This document shows positions 23,461-33,478 of a stretch of 64,000 bases of DNA, in pieces. Location of the stretch: assembly GCA_016271365.2 (NCBI GenBank), contig CM028129.1, positions 461,542,501 through 461,606,500 on the forward strand. The letters are read 5' to 3'. The translations under genes and the position numbers were made by a program. The notes beneath the pieces were generated by a model. That model saw only the letters and a list, made by a program, of their open reading frames with translations. It ran no database searches and was not told where the DNA came from. Origin of the DNA: Neoceratodus forsteri (Eukaryota > Chordata > Ceratodontiformes > Ceratodontidae). Numbering within the stretch: the first letter of the stretch is position 1; every line of letters begins with the position of its first letter.

Positions 23461-24722
23461 TTGCTGTACAGAGATTGTACAACAGAGGAAGGGCTGGATG
23501 GCAAGGTGCTTCAGCAGCTGGAAGTCCCTAAGGTTCACTGCCAGTCGCTTTTAGTCCCTGCCCATGATATCCCTTTTCCAGGCCACTTGGGGGTGAGGTA
23601 CAAGAAAAAGCAGCTGATCAACAATTTCTTCTGGCTTAGTATTGGCAAGGATGTGGCAAATTATTGCAGGACTTGTCCACAGTGTCTGCAGGTGGGGAAA
23701 TAGGGGACAAGGCCAAGGCAGCTTTGGTGCCCCTGCCATTATTGATGAACCCTTCAAGAGGGTAGCTGTGGACATAGTGAGGCCACTGAGCACCCCAAGT
23801 TGCACTGGCAAGTGGTATATCCTGGTGGTAGTTGACTATGCCACAAGATACCCAGAGGCAGTGGCCCTATCATCCTCTGAGGCAGAACCAGTGGCAGACG
23901 CACTGTTGGGAATATTTAGCCAGGTGGACTTTCCCCAGGAGATACTGTCAGATTGGGGTGCCAGTTTCATGTCAGGGTTAATAAGTAGTTTGTGGGAGAA
24001 GTGTGGGGTAAAGCAGCTCAAATCCTCCCCATACCATCCCCAAGCTAATGGACTGTTGGAGCAATTTAATTCAACCATTAAAACCATGCTAAGGACTTCT
24101 GCAGACCTGCATAAGAGGGACTGGGAAAAATATTTGCCTCATCTCCTGTTCGCATACAGGGAAGTCCCACAGGAGTCCACAGGGTTCTCACTTTTGAGCT
24201 CCTGTTTGGTCATAGGGTGTGGGGGGGCCCCTAGATTTGATTCGGGATGAATGGGAGGGTGACCATGCCTCCCAAGGGGAGTCTGTTGTGGAGTATATCC
24301 TGAACTTCAGGGACCTCCTTAAGGAGCTCATGGGGCTTGCTCAGGAGCACCTGATCACTGTGCAACAGCAGCAGAAAGTCTGTTATGACCATGGGGCTCG
24401 AGCCAGAGAATATGATGTGGGACAGTGAATAATGGCACTCATCCCTGTCTAACAGAATAAACTACAGGCAGCATGGGAGGGGCCATTGTTCACTGTCCAA
24501 AAGATTAGTGATGTCAATTACATGATAGAGCTACTGGACAGGAGATGCAGGCAGAAGGTGTACCATGATAACATGCTGAAGCCCTACTATGACAGGGAGG
24601 AATTGGTCCTTCCTGTATGCAGTGCCCCAGAGGAGGAAACTGAGATGGATCCACTGGTGGACCTGCTGGGGAGGACTGGGTTGCATCCTCCATGGACAAC
24701 CTTACCCTCTCCGAAAAGCTGA
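23461..24722 (+). pseudogene. Gypsy integrase, located before reverse transcriptase
   Basis: Integrase joins element cDNA to host DNA. The zinc-binding HHCC domain is at 23563-23685 (AHDIPFPGHLG, then CRTCPQC). After a frameshift near 23700 comes the catalytic core: FKRVAVDIVRPLS with Asp at 23771, EILSDWGASFMS with Asp at 23951, and PQANGLLEQFN with Glu at 24059. The second Asp and the Glu are 35 residues apart, the usual D-x35-E spacing, so all three catalytic residues remain. A second frameshift near 24220 leads to the C-terminal region in the frame ending 24722, with a GPLFTVQKI box and stops at 24426 and 24450. Its place 5' of reverse transcriptase is the key oddity. Confidence 0.9.
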
Positions 24723-26437
24723 CACCAGCACAGGTTCAGGAAATTTGGGGAGTGCTGAGAGAATGTGAGGACATGTTCACAGGGAAACCAGGGTACACCG
24801 CGATGACAGAGCACCATGTGGATACAGGGACCCAGGTTCCTCTGAAACATTTTCCCTACTGGATACCTGAGCACATTAAGCAGACCATGAAAGAGGAGAT
24901 CAAGGAGATGCTGGAACCTGGAGTAATCCAGTAATCTAGTAGCTCCTGGGCATCACCCATGGTATAGATCCCCAAAAAGGAAGGCACCACACAATTCTGC
25001 ATTGACTACCAGAGGCTTAATAGCTACACAGAGTCTGATGCCTATCCCATGCCCAGAACAGATGAGACCCTGGAGCAACTGCAGGGAGCCAAGTATCTGA
25101 CCACAATAGACCTAACAAAGGGCTACTGGCAGGTACCTCTGACCCCTGCCGGCAGGGAGAGATCAGCTTTCATTACTCCATTTGGCTTATACGAATTGGA
25201 TCTATGATGGGTGATCGACAAATTTCTTTTTGAATGCCCCGACAGTGAACCCAGCAGGTTGACTGCATTTAGCAGTCGACTGCCAGTTTCCCAGCACAGG
25301 AAGTGTTTTCTAAGGGGGGGTTTCACCCCCTGAACACCCCACACGGGGGCTGTGCCCCCCACACTCCCCCACTAAGGATTATCAACTCTGACTTGGAGCT
25401 GATTCAGGGGGGGTGCAGGACCCCTGACAGATAGTGCCCAGTTCCAGCGGGTCTCCTACAGCGGCATGGCACTGTAGTTGCTATGGGGGACCTCGCTGTC
25501 AAACTGTCACTGTTGGGTGGGTATACCATACAAATACAAGGTAATGCCATTTGGAATGAAGAATGCACCTGCAACCTTTTAACAGCTTGTGGATCGCATT
25601 CTGTCTGGGGTAGGTGAGTTTGCATTGGCGTATATGAATGATATAGCCATATACACCCAGACCTTGGATGAACACATCAAGAATATATGGGATGTGTTCC
25701 ACAGGCTGAAGAATGCAGGTCTGATAGTCAAGGTGGAAAAGTGCCAGATAGGTATGGCAGAAGTGTTCTACCTTGGGCACTGGGTGGGTAGTGGACACAT
25801 CCACCCAGAGCCTGCCAAGGTAGATGCCATCCTGGCCTGGCCTACTCCTACTACCAAGAAACAGGTAGGGGCATTTCTGGGGACAGCAGGATACTACCAG
25901 AGGTTTGTTTCTTGCTATAGTGATCTGGCTAAGCCTCTGACAGATCTAACCAAGAAGGGAAAGCCAGATAAGGTGCAGTGGTCAGAAGGCTGTGAGGTCG
26001 CTTTACAGGAGCTAAAGAAGGCCTTAAGTCACCCAGCTGTATTGGCCATCCCCAATTACAGTCTAAGGTTTATGGTCCATGTGGATGCCTCAGATCATAG
26101 GCTGGGGGCCGTGCTGAGCCAGGTTACCCAGCAGGGGTAGGAGCACCCGGTTGTGTACCTCAGCTGGAGGCTTTTGCCCAGAGAGGAGGCATATGCCACA
26201 GTCAAGAAGGAATGCTTGGGAATAGTGTGGGCCCTTCTGAATCTGCAGTCTTACCTATGTGGGAGAGAATTTACTGTGGTCACAGATCATAATCCCCTGA
26301 TCTGGCTTCATAGGTCAAGCAGGCAAAATGGAAAACTACTAAGTTGGAGTTTGATATTGCAGGCATACAACATGACCATCCATCATTGCAGTGGTAAACA
26401 AAATGCCAGTGCAGATGGACTATCTAGACAGGTCTAA
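24692..26437 (+). pseudogene. Gypsy reverse transcriptase and RNase H
   Basis: This is one frame from 24692 to 26437, broken by stops at 24932, at about 24965 and at 26138, and by a 331-bp insertion (25197-25527) between FITPFGLYE and YKVMPFGMKNAPATF. Upstream motifs include EEIKEMLEPGVIQ, FCIDYQRLNSY and TTIDLTKGYWQVPL (first catalytic Asp). After the insertion, FALAYMNDIAIYT is the YxDD box with Asn for the first Asp (25637-25639). RNase H follows with FMVHVDASDHRLG, VKKECLGIVWALL, VVTDHNPLIWLH and NASADGLSR, keeping the acidic residues. The protein would copy RNA to DNA and degrade the RNA strand. This copy is inactive. Confidence 0.9.
25197..25527. mobile_element. 331-bp non-coding insertion in reverse transcriptase
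   Basis: Removing it restores the conserved FGLYE-to-YKVMPFG junction. It is flanked by ATACGAAT (25189-25196) and ATACAAAT (25528-25535), an 8-bp duplication differing by one CG-to-CA change. The interior contains hairpins (GTTGACTGC with GCAGTCGAC near 25260; CGGGGGCTGTGCCCCC near 25345). The ends show no convincing inverted repeats, so hAT type is suggested only by the 8-bp duplication. Confidence 0.65.
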
Positions 26438-26527
26438 TAGCATGGCTGGATACTTTGGGCACTTCCCAGCTGTTGCATTAACAGCTGTGTCACTTGGGGT
26501 GGCCCAAAGGACACGCCTTCATCACCT

Positions 26528-26543
26528 GAGGTGGAGGGGGAGA
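26528..26543 (+). promoter_or_regulatory. Polypurine tract
   Basis: GAGGTGGAGGGGGAGA abuts the TGTGAC start of the 3' LTR. In LTR elements this tract primes plus-strand DNA synthesis. Confidence 0.85.
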
Positions 26544-27455
26544 TGTGACAGAAATGGGAAGGAAGGAGTTAATGGTTTGGCTTCTCTAGTTGGCATTTTT
26601 TAGCAGTCTGAAAAAAAAAAACACACACAGGCTGGAATTCCACTGTCCACTAGCATCTGGCTAGGTAAGCCATAAATCTCAGACACATAGACTCACAGTT
26701 TAAAGGGATCGGTTCACTCAAATATAAACTTAAGGTAAAAAGGGAATATAATTGGTCACTGATAGGTGTTCATTCTGAATGAGACAATTAAATACATACA
26801 TGGTAGATGGTTGGTGCATTCAAAGGGGGATTAGGAATTACCTAATCTCAAAAGAGAATATAAAATGCTGAAAGGCAGTGAGTGGGGAGTTACTCTTGGA
26901 GTTGAAGGAAGAAACTGTCCAAGAGACTAAGCTTGGAACTACCCTTCTAGCTATGTCTGTGGGAGCTAGCAGATAGCATAGGGTCCAGTGTCTCTTGAAA
27001 GGATAGGGAAATGATAGGGAAAGGACAAGTTTGATACTAGCATATCTCAGTAATAGCCTTTTTTTGCCATCTGTTATTTAAAAACATTTGTTTATTTTTC
27101 CTGTATCAGTGTTATTCTCTTGTGTTGAATATAGATATCCTGTAATGCTTCTTTTCACTTTTTGTTAAGTAAAAAGCTATTTATTTACTCAACAGTTGTG
27201 ACCGTGATGTCATTTTTTTAAGGTAATACATAGTTTCCACTGGCTGAGGTAAACTCTGTTTAGCATCCGCCATCTGAGAGAGAGAGAGAGAGACACACTA
27301 CCAGACTTTGATCTGTGCAATTGCACGTTTGACTACCCAGTTTTGTAAACTTGGGAAGTTTGTGCTGGGCAAACCTAGCTGGTGGTAGTGAATACCTGAG
27401 GACAGATACCTCCCTAAAAGCTGTTCCTGCCCAGAGAGAGAGGTGGGTTGTCACA
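26544..27455 (+). repeat. 3' LTR of the Gypsy element
   Basis: It begins TGTGACAGAAATGGG and ends GGTTGTCACA like the 5' LTR. It is slightly longer (912 against 894 bp) owing to small indels, including an expanded GA tract near 27278-27292. The candidate TATA box is AGAATATAAAATG at 26854. Confidence 0.92.
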
Positions 27456-28500
27456 GCAACTATGGTAGGGATTATATTGTTGAATGGTGTGGTGGATGGC
27501 AGCATGTATTACGGGTGAGCACTTGGTACTGTGTTTCCCAGCATGTAATGTGGATAGAGAAATGAAGTGCTCTGATGCCCTGCTAGAACCCATGTCCTGC
27601 AGAGGTCCCTACCTTCATTACTGGTGCAACTGTGTAGCTAATGGCAGGAAGGGAGTCTGGGTAGCTCTCCACATGCATGCCACTAGATGATGCCCTTAGG
27701 GTCTGACCAACTGTAGCTTCCCTGCCATGGTTTCTGAGAGGTGCAGCTACGATGTGTGGGGGACAGGCTACCACACCTGCATCCACAACATTGGCCACTC
27801 ATGGACAATACACCACAGTTGGCCACTTGGGTACCTAATAGCACACACATGGGTTCCACTGCACACAGCTCCTGTTGCATCCTGGAACCACTGACAGCAG
27901 AGTTCTGCAGGGACACCCATCTGACATGCATGGTATAGACATTTTGCCACCATGCATGGGGGACTGGGACACCAGCGACGTCTGCTCCATGGGATGTGGC
28001 AGATGACAGCGTGAGTGCGGTATGCTTCCATGTCTGGGATGCATCCCCTCTGGTATCTCCACCACTGATGGTGCTACCACTTGACTGGCATTGGCAGCGG
28101 GATACTGATGAGCCACATTTGCCACAGTGCCAGATCACAACTGGTCTGGCTAGGGATGGGTGCCTCCACCTCTAGGCCATCCCTCAGCTACAGATGGTTG
28201 TGGCACATGGGTGGTGGACCAGCTGTGGCTGGTCTAACCCTGCTGACCACTGTAGCCATGGGGGGGTGAAAATCCCAAATTAGGGGATGCTACAGCCCTG
28301 TCATTGATCAAATCCCCATTTGCCATGGTGCATATATGTGAATGCCTTAAGGATGGTGCTATTCTGGTCAGCACAGTCAGACCCCACTCTGGTGCAGGCT
28401 GCATTTGAAAATAGGGGATAGCAAATGGGCCCCTTGCATCCATCCTTTTTGGCACAAGCACCGGGTGCCATTCCCAGGGTTTTGAAAATCGAGCCCCCTG

Positions 28501-29984
28501 TTTCTAAAAAATCAGGCTTTGAAAATTGAGCCTCATTTCTAAAAAGCCAAAAAAAAAAAAGTACAGTTAGAATAGTATTTTTAAAAAATGACTGAGTCTT
28601 TAAATTATTTTAACTGTATCTCCTTTCCTCATTCAGAATGCTTTCCTTGCTTCATACTTACAAGTATATGGCTATGCCAGCCATAATAAGCTGAACACAA
28701 ATGAATATTAAATTATACGAAATTGTGTATACCTACAGTAGCCCACAAGTAAAATGGTCTAAAAAAATTAAAAAATAAAACTTGTAGTATTTTTCAGAAA
28801 AAAAGCAATTATTCTCTTGATGTCAGAAATAAAAGAGTAGAACTTACTCAGCATCTAAGAGAGCAGAGTTATTTGCCATGATTTTCTTTGAAAGGCTATG
28901 TTTGTTTTGAACAAGCCCAGAGTGCAATCTAGAAAACAGCTAACAGGATTGCTGACACTTTGTAAAGTGCTTGTTTTAAAATGTAATAAATGATACAACG
29001 TGCTGTTTAAAGTTCATATTTTTAAGTGCATCTTGCTAGCGACCCCCCCAAAAAAGCTCAATGCAATGGAGAAAGCTGAGAGAGCATTGGGGTTATATAG
29101 TGGCAAGGCATGATTTTTAAAGAATGCGTTGAGGTTTAAGAGATGTGACTGGCTATTGGCTATCGAGTTTTGATTATTCATTAATTCAAATGAGCCAAAT
29201 AAATATGCATGTCCTAATTATCACTCAAAATAAACTAGTTCTAAAAAGAAACACGCAATCCTTTGAGTAATAAATGCAAGAAATAGGAATTAATGTAAAA
29301 ATAAAGTTTGAAACTTAAGGCAGAGAAAATGTCTGTGGGGAAAACAGGCTTGGTATAGCTTAGAATCTGGAGGTTTTAAAATGCTAACTGCCTGCACGAA
29401 ATTTACAAAATATAGCAGAAACAAATATCTTAAAAAAGTATGATTTTGGTTTTAGAATCCAGTTTAAAAATTGTATGTTCTAAAAGTCATATGATCTTAA
29501 ATCCTGTGTAAACTTAAGAGGATAGTTAAAACTGGGACCAGCCTTTGGGCATGCCAGGCTAGCTCTATACTTAACAAAATCAGTATATAGGTCTAGATAC
29601 TAGTATTTGGCACTTCCAGTCATCAAAGTGCTCTCCATTTTACTTGCCACCAAATTTTCCATAGAGACTGGTCACCACTGCTATCATAGCTCCAAGGGTC
29701 GAAGAGGGGTCGGGTCAAGACAGAACTGTTTTTTGTTTCACCCTCAGTGGGCATTCCCAACACTGGAGGTGAGACTCGAGTTCACTCTAGAAGGAGATAA
29801 AAAAGGACACTCTTTTGTAGATTAGATGCCAATCAGTCAGTGAAATGTAAGGTGAGGCAGTGATGGCATATCTGAATTAAGTAAAAATCAGCTTTAAAGT
29901 ACTTGAGGACAGGGCTCTGTCTCTAGTATTTCAGCAGCTCTGCGTCACATCCACCATCTCTCTCATAGGCATCCAATTATAGTT
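28501..29984. other. AT-rich DNA with no recognised feature
   Basis: I see no coding frame, inverted ends or tandem structure of note, only short A-runs and AT-rich text. It could be old unique DNA or part of the Penelope-like element's flank. Confidence 0.4.
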
Positions 29985-30066
29985 TGGTTTATTTATTAGA
30001 TTCCAGATTCCCTGATGAAGGGGTAATCTGACCCCGAAACGTTGGTTTTTGAATATAAGTCTAGAT
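29985..30066 (+). ncRNA. Hammerhead-ribozyme-like motif of a Penelope-like element
   Basis: The core is CTGATGA (30012-30018), then GGGG (30020-30023), an 8-base loop and CCCC (30032-30035) forming stem II, GAAA (30036-30039), and CGTT with a possible cleavage point after 30043. Stem I can form from CC (30010-30011) with GG (30044-30045), plus TAGATT (29998-30003) with AAGTCTA (30057-30063). Stem III would be minimal (AC/GT), as described for hammerheads in Penelope-like elements, which are thought to act as dimers. An extra A at 30019 between core and stem II departs from the canonical form. It lies about 0.8 kb upstream of the Penelope-type frame, which fits such an element. Confidence 0.5.
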
Positions 30067-30828
30067 GTTGTTTTATAAACACGTACATAACTAATTAATA
30101 TGTGATGAGTGAGCCTCTAATTCCAGTCTTTCCTTGTATACATTAATGCATTTGATTGGATTAGGCTTCTTCCTCTGATTATCTTTTTTTGTTTATACTG
30201 AGATGTGGTGGGCTGGAAGACTCATTTCTGATTAATAAGGTCTGGGCAAGTGCTTTTTCCTGAGGGCTACCTAGACATTATCAGGAGTCAAGTGGGACTT
30301 TTCAGGCTGAGGGAGACATCATGAAGGAATTATATGTTTTTGTACTGGATGTTTTGTGGAATTTATTCATGGTGGAACTATGTTCACTATCCTTGCCATC
30401 ACCTTGTTTTTGGACTTAGGAAATAGGATTCAAAGAGACAGGGCTTTATTTCAGTTTTGAACTTTGAAACAGGAACTGTATAGTATCCCTGCCATTGGAA
30501 CCACCCTTATGGTACAGTATATTGTATTGCTACTTGTGGATTCACCCATTGCCACTGAGAGAGGTAAGAACTGAGATGAATTTATCTGATAAATTTAATA
30601 TGGTAACCCAACAATAGATCTCCTCTTCTATACATTACAGAATCTGATGAAAAACATATTTCAGAGGGGAGGCAATATTCAGGGAGTACCAGGTCTATAA
30701 CACATCAGTATGAGTTCTTTAAGAAAAAAAAAAAACAAGTAAGACTGGAGTGGCATGCTCTAACTTGTACAGAATATTTAAAATAAAAAAGGATACCCAG
30801 GGGATTAAAAATACAGGTTTAACAATAT

Positions 30829-31630
30829 TTGGGCTTTGCTATTCAGAGTTTGGAAACAAAATGGGATGGAACCAGTAATTGCTGCTCCATGGATTTCATG
30901 TTTATAATAGTTGAGGCCATAATTGCTGAAGTTCAGAGATTAGAAAGGGATATAACCACTACACAGCAAGAAGTGAAACATAAGTTGTCAATTGAACAGC
31001 TGAGAGTTTTTTTTAGTAAAGTGACCAAACAGCTGAAGGATTTTGAAGAAGAAATTAGAGCAACTAAAATTTAAAAGTTTAAAAAAAAATTTAGAGAACT
31101 ATAACATAATAAAGTATATAACTGGTTGAAAGGAAAAACAGACTAAATAAAGATAGGACTCTCTTATAATATAGACTTGGGTAGCCTCCTTATATACATC
31201 TGGTAGTGATTCTGAAGGGACTACAAGACAACAAAGATCAGGTCCTTTTTAAGGGAAAGGGGGAGGACAATTCAGAGGCAGAAGACCATTTCAATGATGT
31301 CAGAAACATGGATATCAATATACAAGGAAATTCCAGGAAAGGGTCCAGGAGCCAGGGGAAGGAACTTCAGATATAAGAGGGAAAGAAGATGATACAGACC
31401 AGGAAGGAAAAAGAAAAGAAAGCAAGCAAAAAACAACAGCACATATCAGCATGCAAATCAGTTTTGAGTTAAAACTCAATATGAACCATTCCTAGAAAAT
31501 TACACTTAAGAAACGTCTTTCATAATTTACTGCCAGCTAACAAATTCAAACATAAGGCAACAAGAGAAAAAGAGACTGTTAAATTAGAAGTTAAATTTCA
31601 AATCCATGTATATTATCCTGGGAGCAACAT
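30829..31630 (+). pseudogene. N-terminal region of a Penelope-like element ORF
   Basis: The 81-residue open frame has a coiled-coil-like segment AEVQRLERDITTTQQEVKHK, then QLRVFFSKVTKQLKDFEEEI. Past its stop, KFKKKFREL and NKVYNWLKGK continue the theme of the N-terminal part of Penelope-like ORFs as I recall them from amphibians. The following DNA to about 31630 is decayed. The match is by recollection of family style, not alignment. The RT fragment of the same strand at 35730 supports it. LINE-B separates the two. Confidence 0.45.
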
Positions 31631-31709
31631 CACATAATATAAAGACTTGAAAGGAAAGTGATGGGGGGAAGGGAGTGCAGGAGCAGAACAAAAAAGGGGC
31701 TACACAGTA

Positions 31710-32640
31710 GTGGAAAGGCTAATCGGGGGAAGGGAGCAGAAGCACAGCCAGGCAGGATGGGCAGGAAATAGATTTGCTGTACTGGCAACACTGGTGGAGA
31801 GGAGGGGGAAAGTGATCTCTAGGGGAGAGCAGGAGAGTGAGGAAGAGAGAAACCCACAAGGGGCAGGAGTCAGTCAGAGGAAGGTGACAGGGGTTAAGGG
31901 GAGAGAAGCACTGCTGGTAGGGTGGATGACGGGGGTGGAGTAGAGGAGGTGCTAGGGCAGAGGTGAGGTATGTGGGGGATAGGGAGGGAGCAGTGAAGGG
32001 GCAGGGGACAGGATGGGGAGCAAGGGGAGAGACCAGTGGGAAGGAAGGGTGGAGTTAGTGAGCTGGCATGCTCTAAGATTGGATACCCTGGTAAAGGGGT
32101 GAGGGCAGGAACAAGGAATGAGGAAGGGCTGTACTAGTGCTGGGGGATTCCATACTTAAAGTGATCAGATGGAGCGGCAGGGGGGAGAGGCATAGTAGAA
32201 CATGGGTGGAGGCTATACTAGGACTAACTGCAGACAGGGTGGGGCAGACAGTTCTTAAGTGCACAAGGAGGTGCAGGAAGAAACCGCATGTAGTGGTGCA
32301 TGTGGGCACTAATGACCTGGTGGGGGAGATGGTGGAAGTAGTGAGGAGGAGGTTTGAGGAATTAACAAGGCTATGTGAGGAAGTGGGACAATCAGTGGCC
32401 TTTTCAGAGGTGTTCCCCAGTACCCTGCACAAGTACGGGAAGGAAAGGGAGGATTGGGGAGTTCAACAAATGGCTGGAGGAATGGTGTCAGTTTAAAGGG
32501 TATGGTGTATTGGGGGACTGGGTCAATACATGGGAAAATAAGGATCTATATGCGGGGATATGCTGCACCTGAATGGGGAGGGGAAAGGGGTATTCAAGCA
32601 GAAGACTGAGGAGCACATAACATCAAGGTCAGATTTAAAC
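31710..32640 (+). pseudogene. LINE-B ORF1, esterase-like
   Basis: The N-terminal fragment (31710-31943) contains NRFAVLATLVE, in a position where related LINE ORF1s have an NRF-type box. The esterase part shows LGDSILKV with GDS at 32143-32151, VVVHVGTNDLVG at about 32290-32325, and, after frame changes, GDMLHLNGEG at 32554 with the DxxH His at 32566. So nucleophile Ser, block III and catalytic His are all present, unlike LINE-A. Frameshifts near 32375-32500 still break the reading frame. Its function in the element is a predicted esterase of unknown substrate. Confidence 0.65.
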
Positions 32641-32786
32641 TAGGTTGTGGGATGGCAGGAGGATATCTAATAGACAAGGATCCCAGAGGGAGAGCCAAGT
32701 GTGCCTATCCCCCAAGCTATCAGAGAGATATCTGAGGTGGGGACACAAGGAGGGATTGTGGGGGACCAGAGTGGGGGGGATAAAGA

Positions 32787-33478
32787 CACAGGTTGGAGGG
32801 TGGTCTTGCTGAACTCGAGAGGCTTAGGTAACAAATCAGCTGAACTATAGGCTCTCTTGGCTGTGGGGAGGGTGGACATTGCAGCCATCCTGGAGACATG
32901 GGCTACCCAGAACCAGGACTGGGATATGATGATCCCAGGGTACAGGATATTCAGGAAGGAGAGGACTGGGGGAAAGGGGGGGCATGGAGATCGATGTGTG
33001 GGAGGGGATAAGGTGTATGGGAGAGGAGGGGGTGGAGGGCAGGACAGAGGCCCTATGGATGCAGTTTCAGGACTCTAAAAGAAAGCCACTGAGGGTGGGG
33101 ATAGTGTACAGGCCACCAGCTCAGGTGAATGACATGGATAGGGAGTTGGACAAGCAGATTAGAATTGTCTGTAGGAAGGGGAACACTGTAGTGGTGGGGG
33201 GCTTCAACCTCCCTTGGGTGGACTGGAACACCCCAACCTCCATGTGTGCAAAGGAGCAGAGATTACTAGATGCATTTCAGGACTGCTTCCTGGTGCAATT
33301 GGTCTGCAAGCCAACTAGGGAGGGTAGGACTCTGGACCTGGTATTAACAAATGGGGAGTCTATAAGGGATCTGGGAGTGGAGGACCCACTGGCACTCCTG
33401 GTACCATCATACGGTGTGGTTCACACTCAATATGGGAAGGGTAACAGGAGGAATAGGTACCAGGGTTATCGATTTTAA
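32787..33478 (+). pseudogene. LINE-B ORF2, APE-type endonuclease
   Basis: Segments in two frames read VVLLNSRGLGNKSAEL (about 32801), AAILETWATQNQDWD (about 32884), VGIVYRPPAQ (about 33098), VVVGGFNLPWVDWN (about 33190) and RTLDLVLTNGESI (about 33328). The GDFN box is GGFN and the SDH box is lost (VPSYGVV), so two catalytic features are gone. A stop near 32850 and a frameshift near 33000 interrupt it. It encodes the DNA-nicking domain that starts target-primed reverse transcription. Confidence 0.75.

Larger units (their letters stand above)
20513..27455 (+). mobile_element. Gmr1-type Ty3/Gypsy LTR retrotransposon, defective
   Basis: A complete provirus-like structure of 6943 bp: 5' LTR, gag with coiled coil, SCAN-like capsid segment and zinc knuckle, protease, integrase, reverse transcriptase, RNase H, polypurine tract and 3' LTR. 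Integrase lies upstream of reverse transcriptase. That order is the opposite of ordinary Ty3/Gypsy and is characteristic of the Gmr1 group. The flanking bases (GTGCA and GCAAC) do not form a clear duplication. Stops, frameshifts, a 331-bp insertion and a changed polymerase active site show it cannot act by itself. Confidence 0.9.
19754..28500. mobile_element. GC-rich non-coding element split by the LTR retrotransposon
   Basis: The left flank (19754-20512) and right flank (27456-28500) of the Gypsy element share a GC-rich, CpG-poor texture unlike the AT-rich DNA outside. The left end contains TTGATTTTCAGAGCC and the right end, reversed, GGGGGCTCGATTTTCAAAAC, which looks like a diverged inverted pair. 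Open frames on both strands here are compositional; none is a known protein. I find no 8-bp duplication, so hAT origin is a guess by analogy to 272-4358. Confidence 0.35.
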
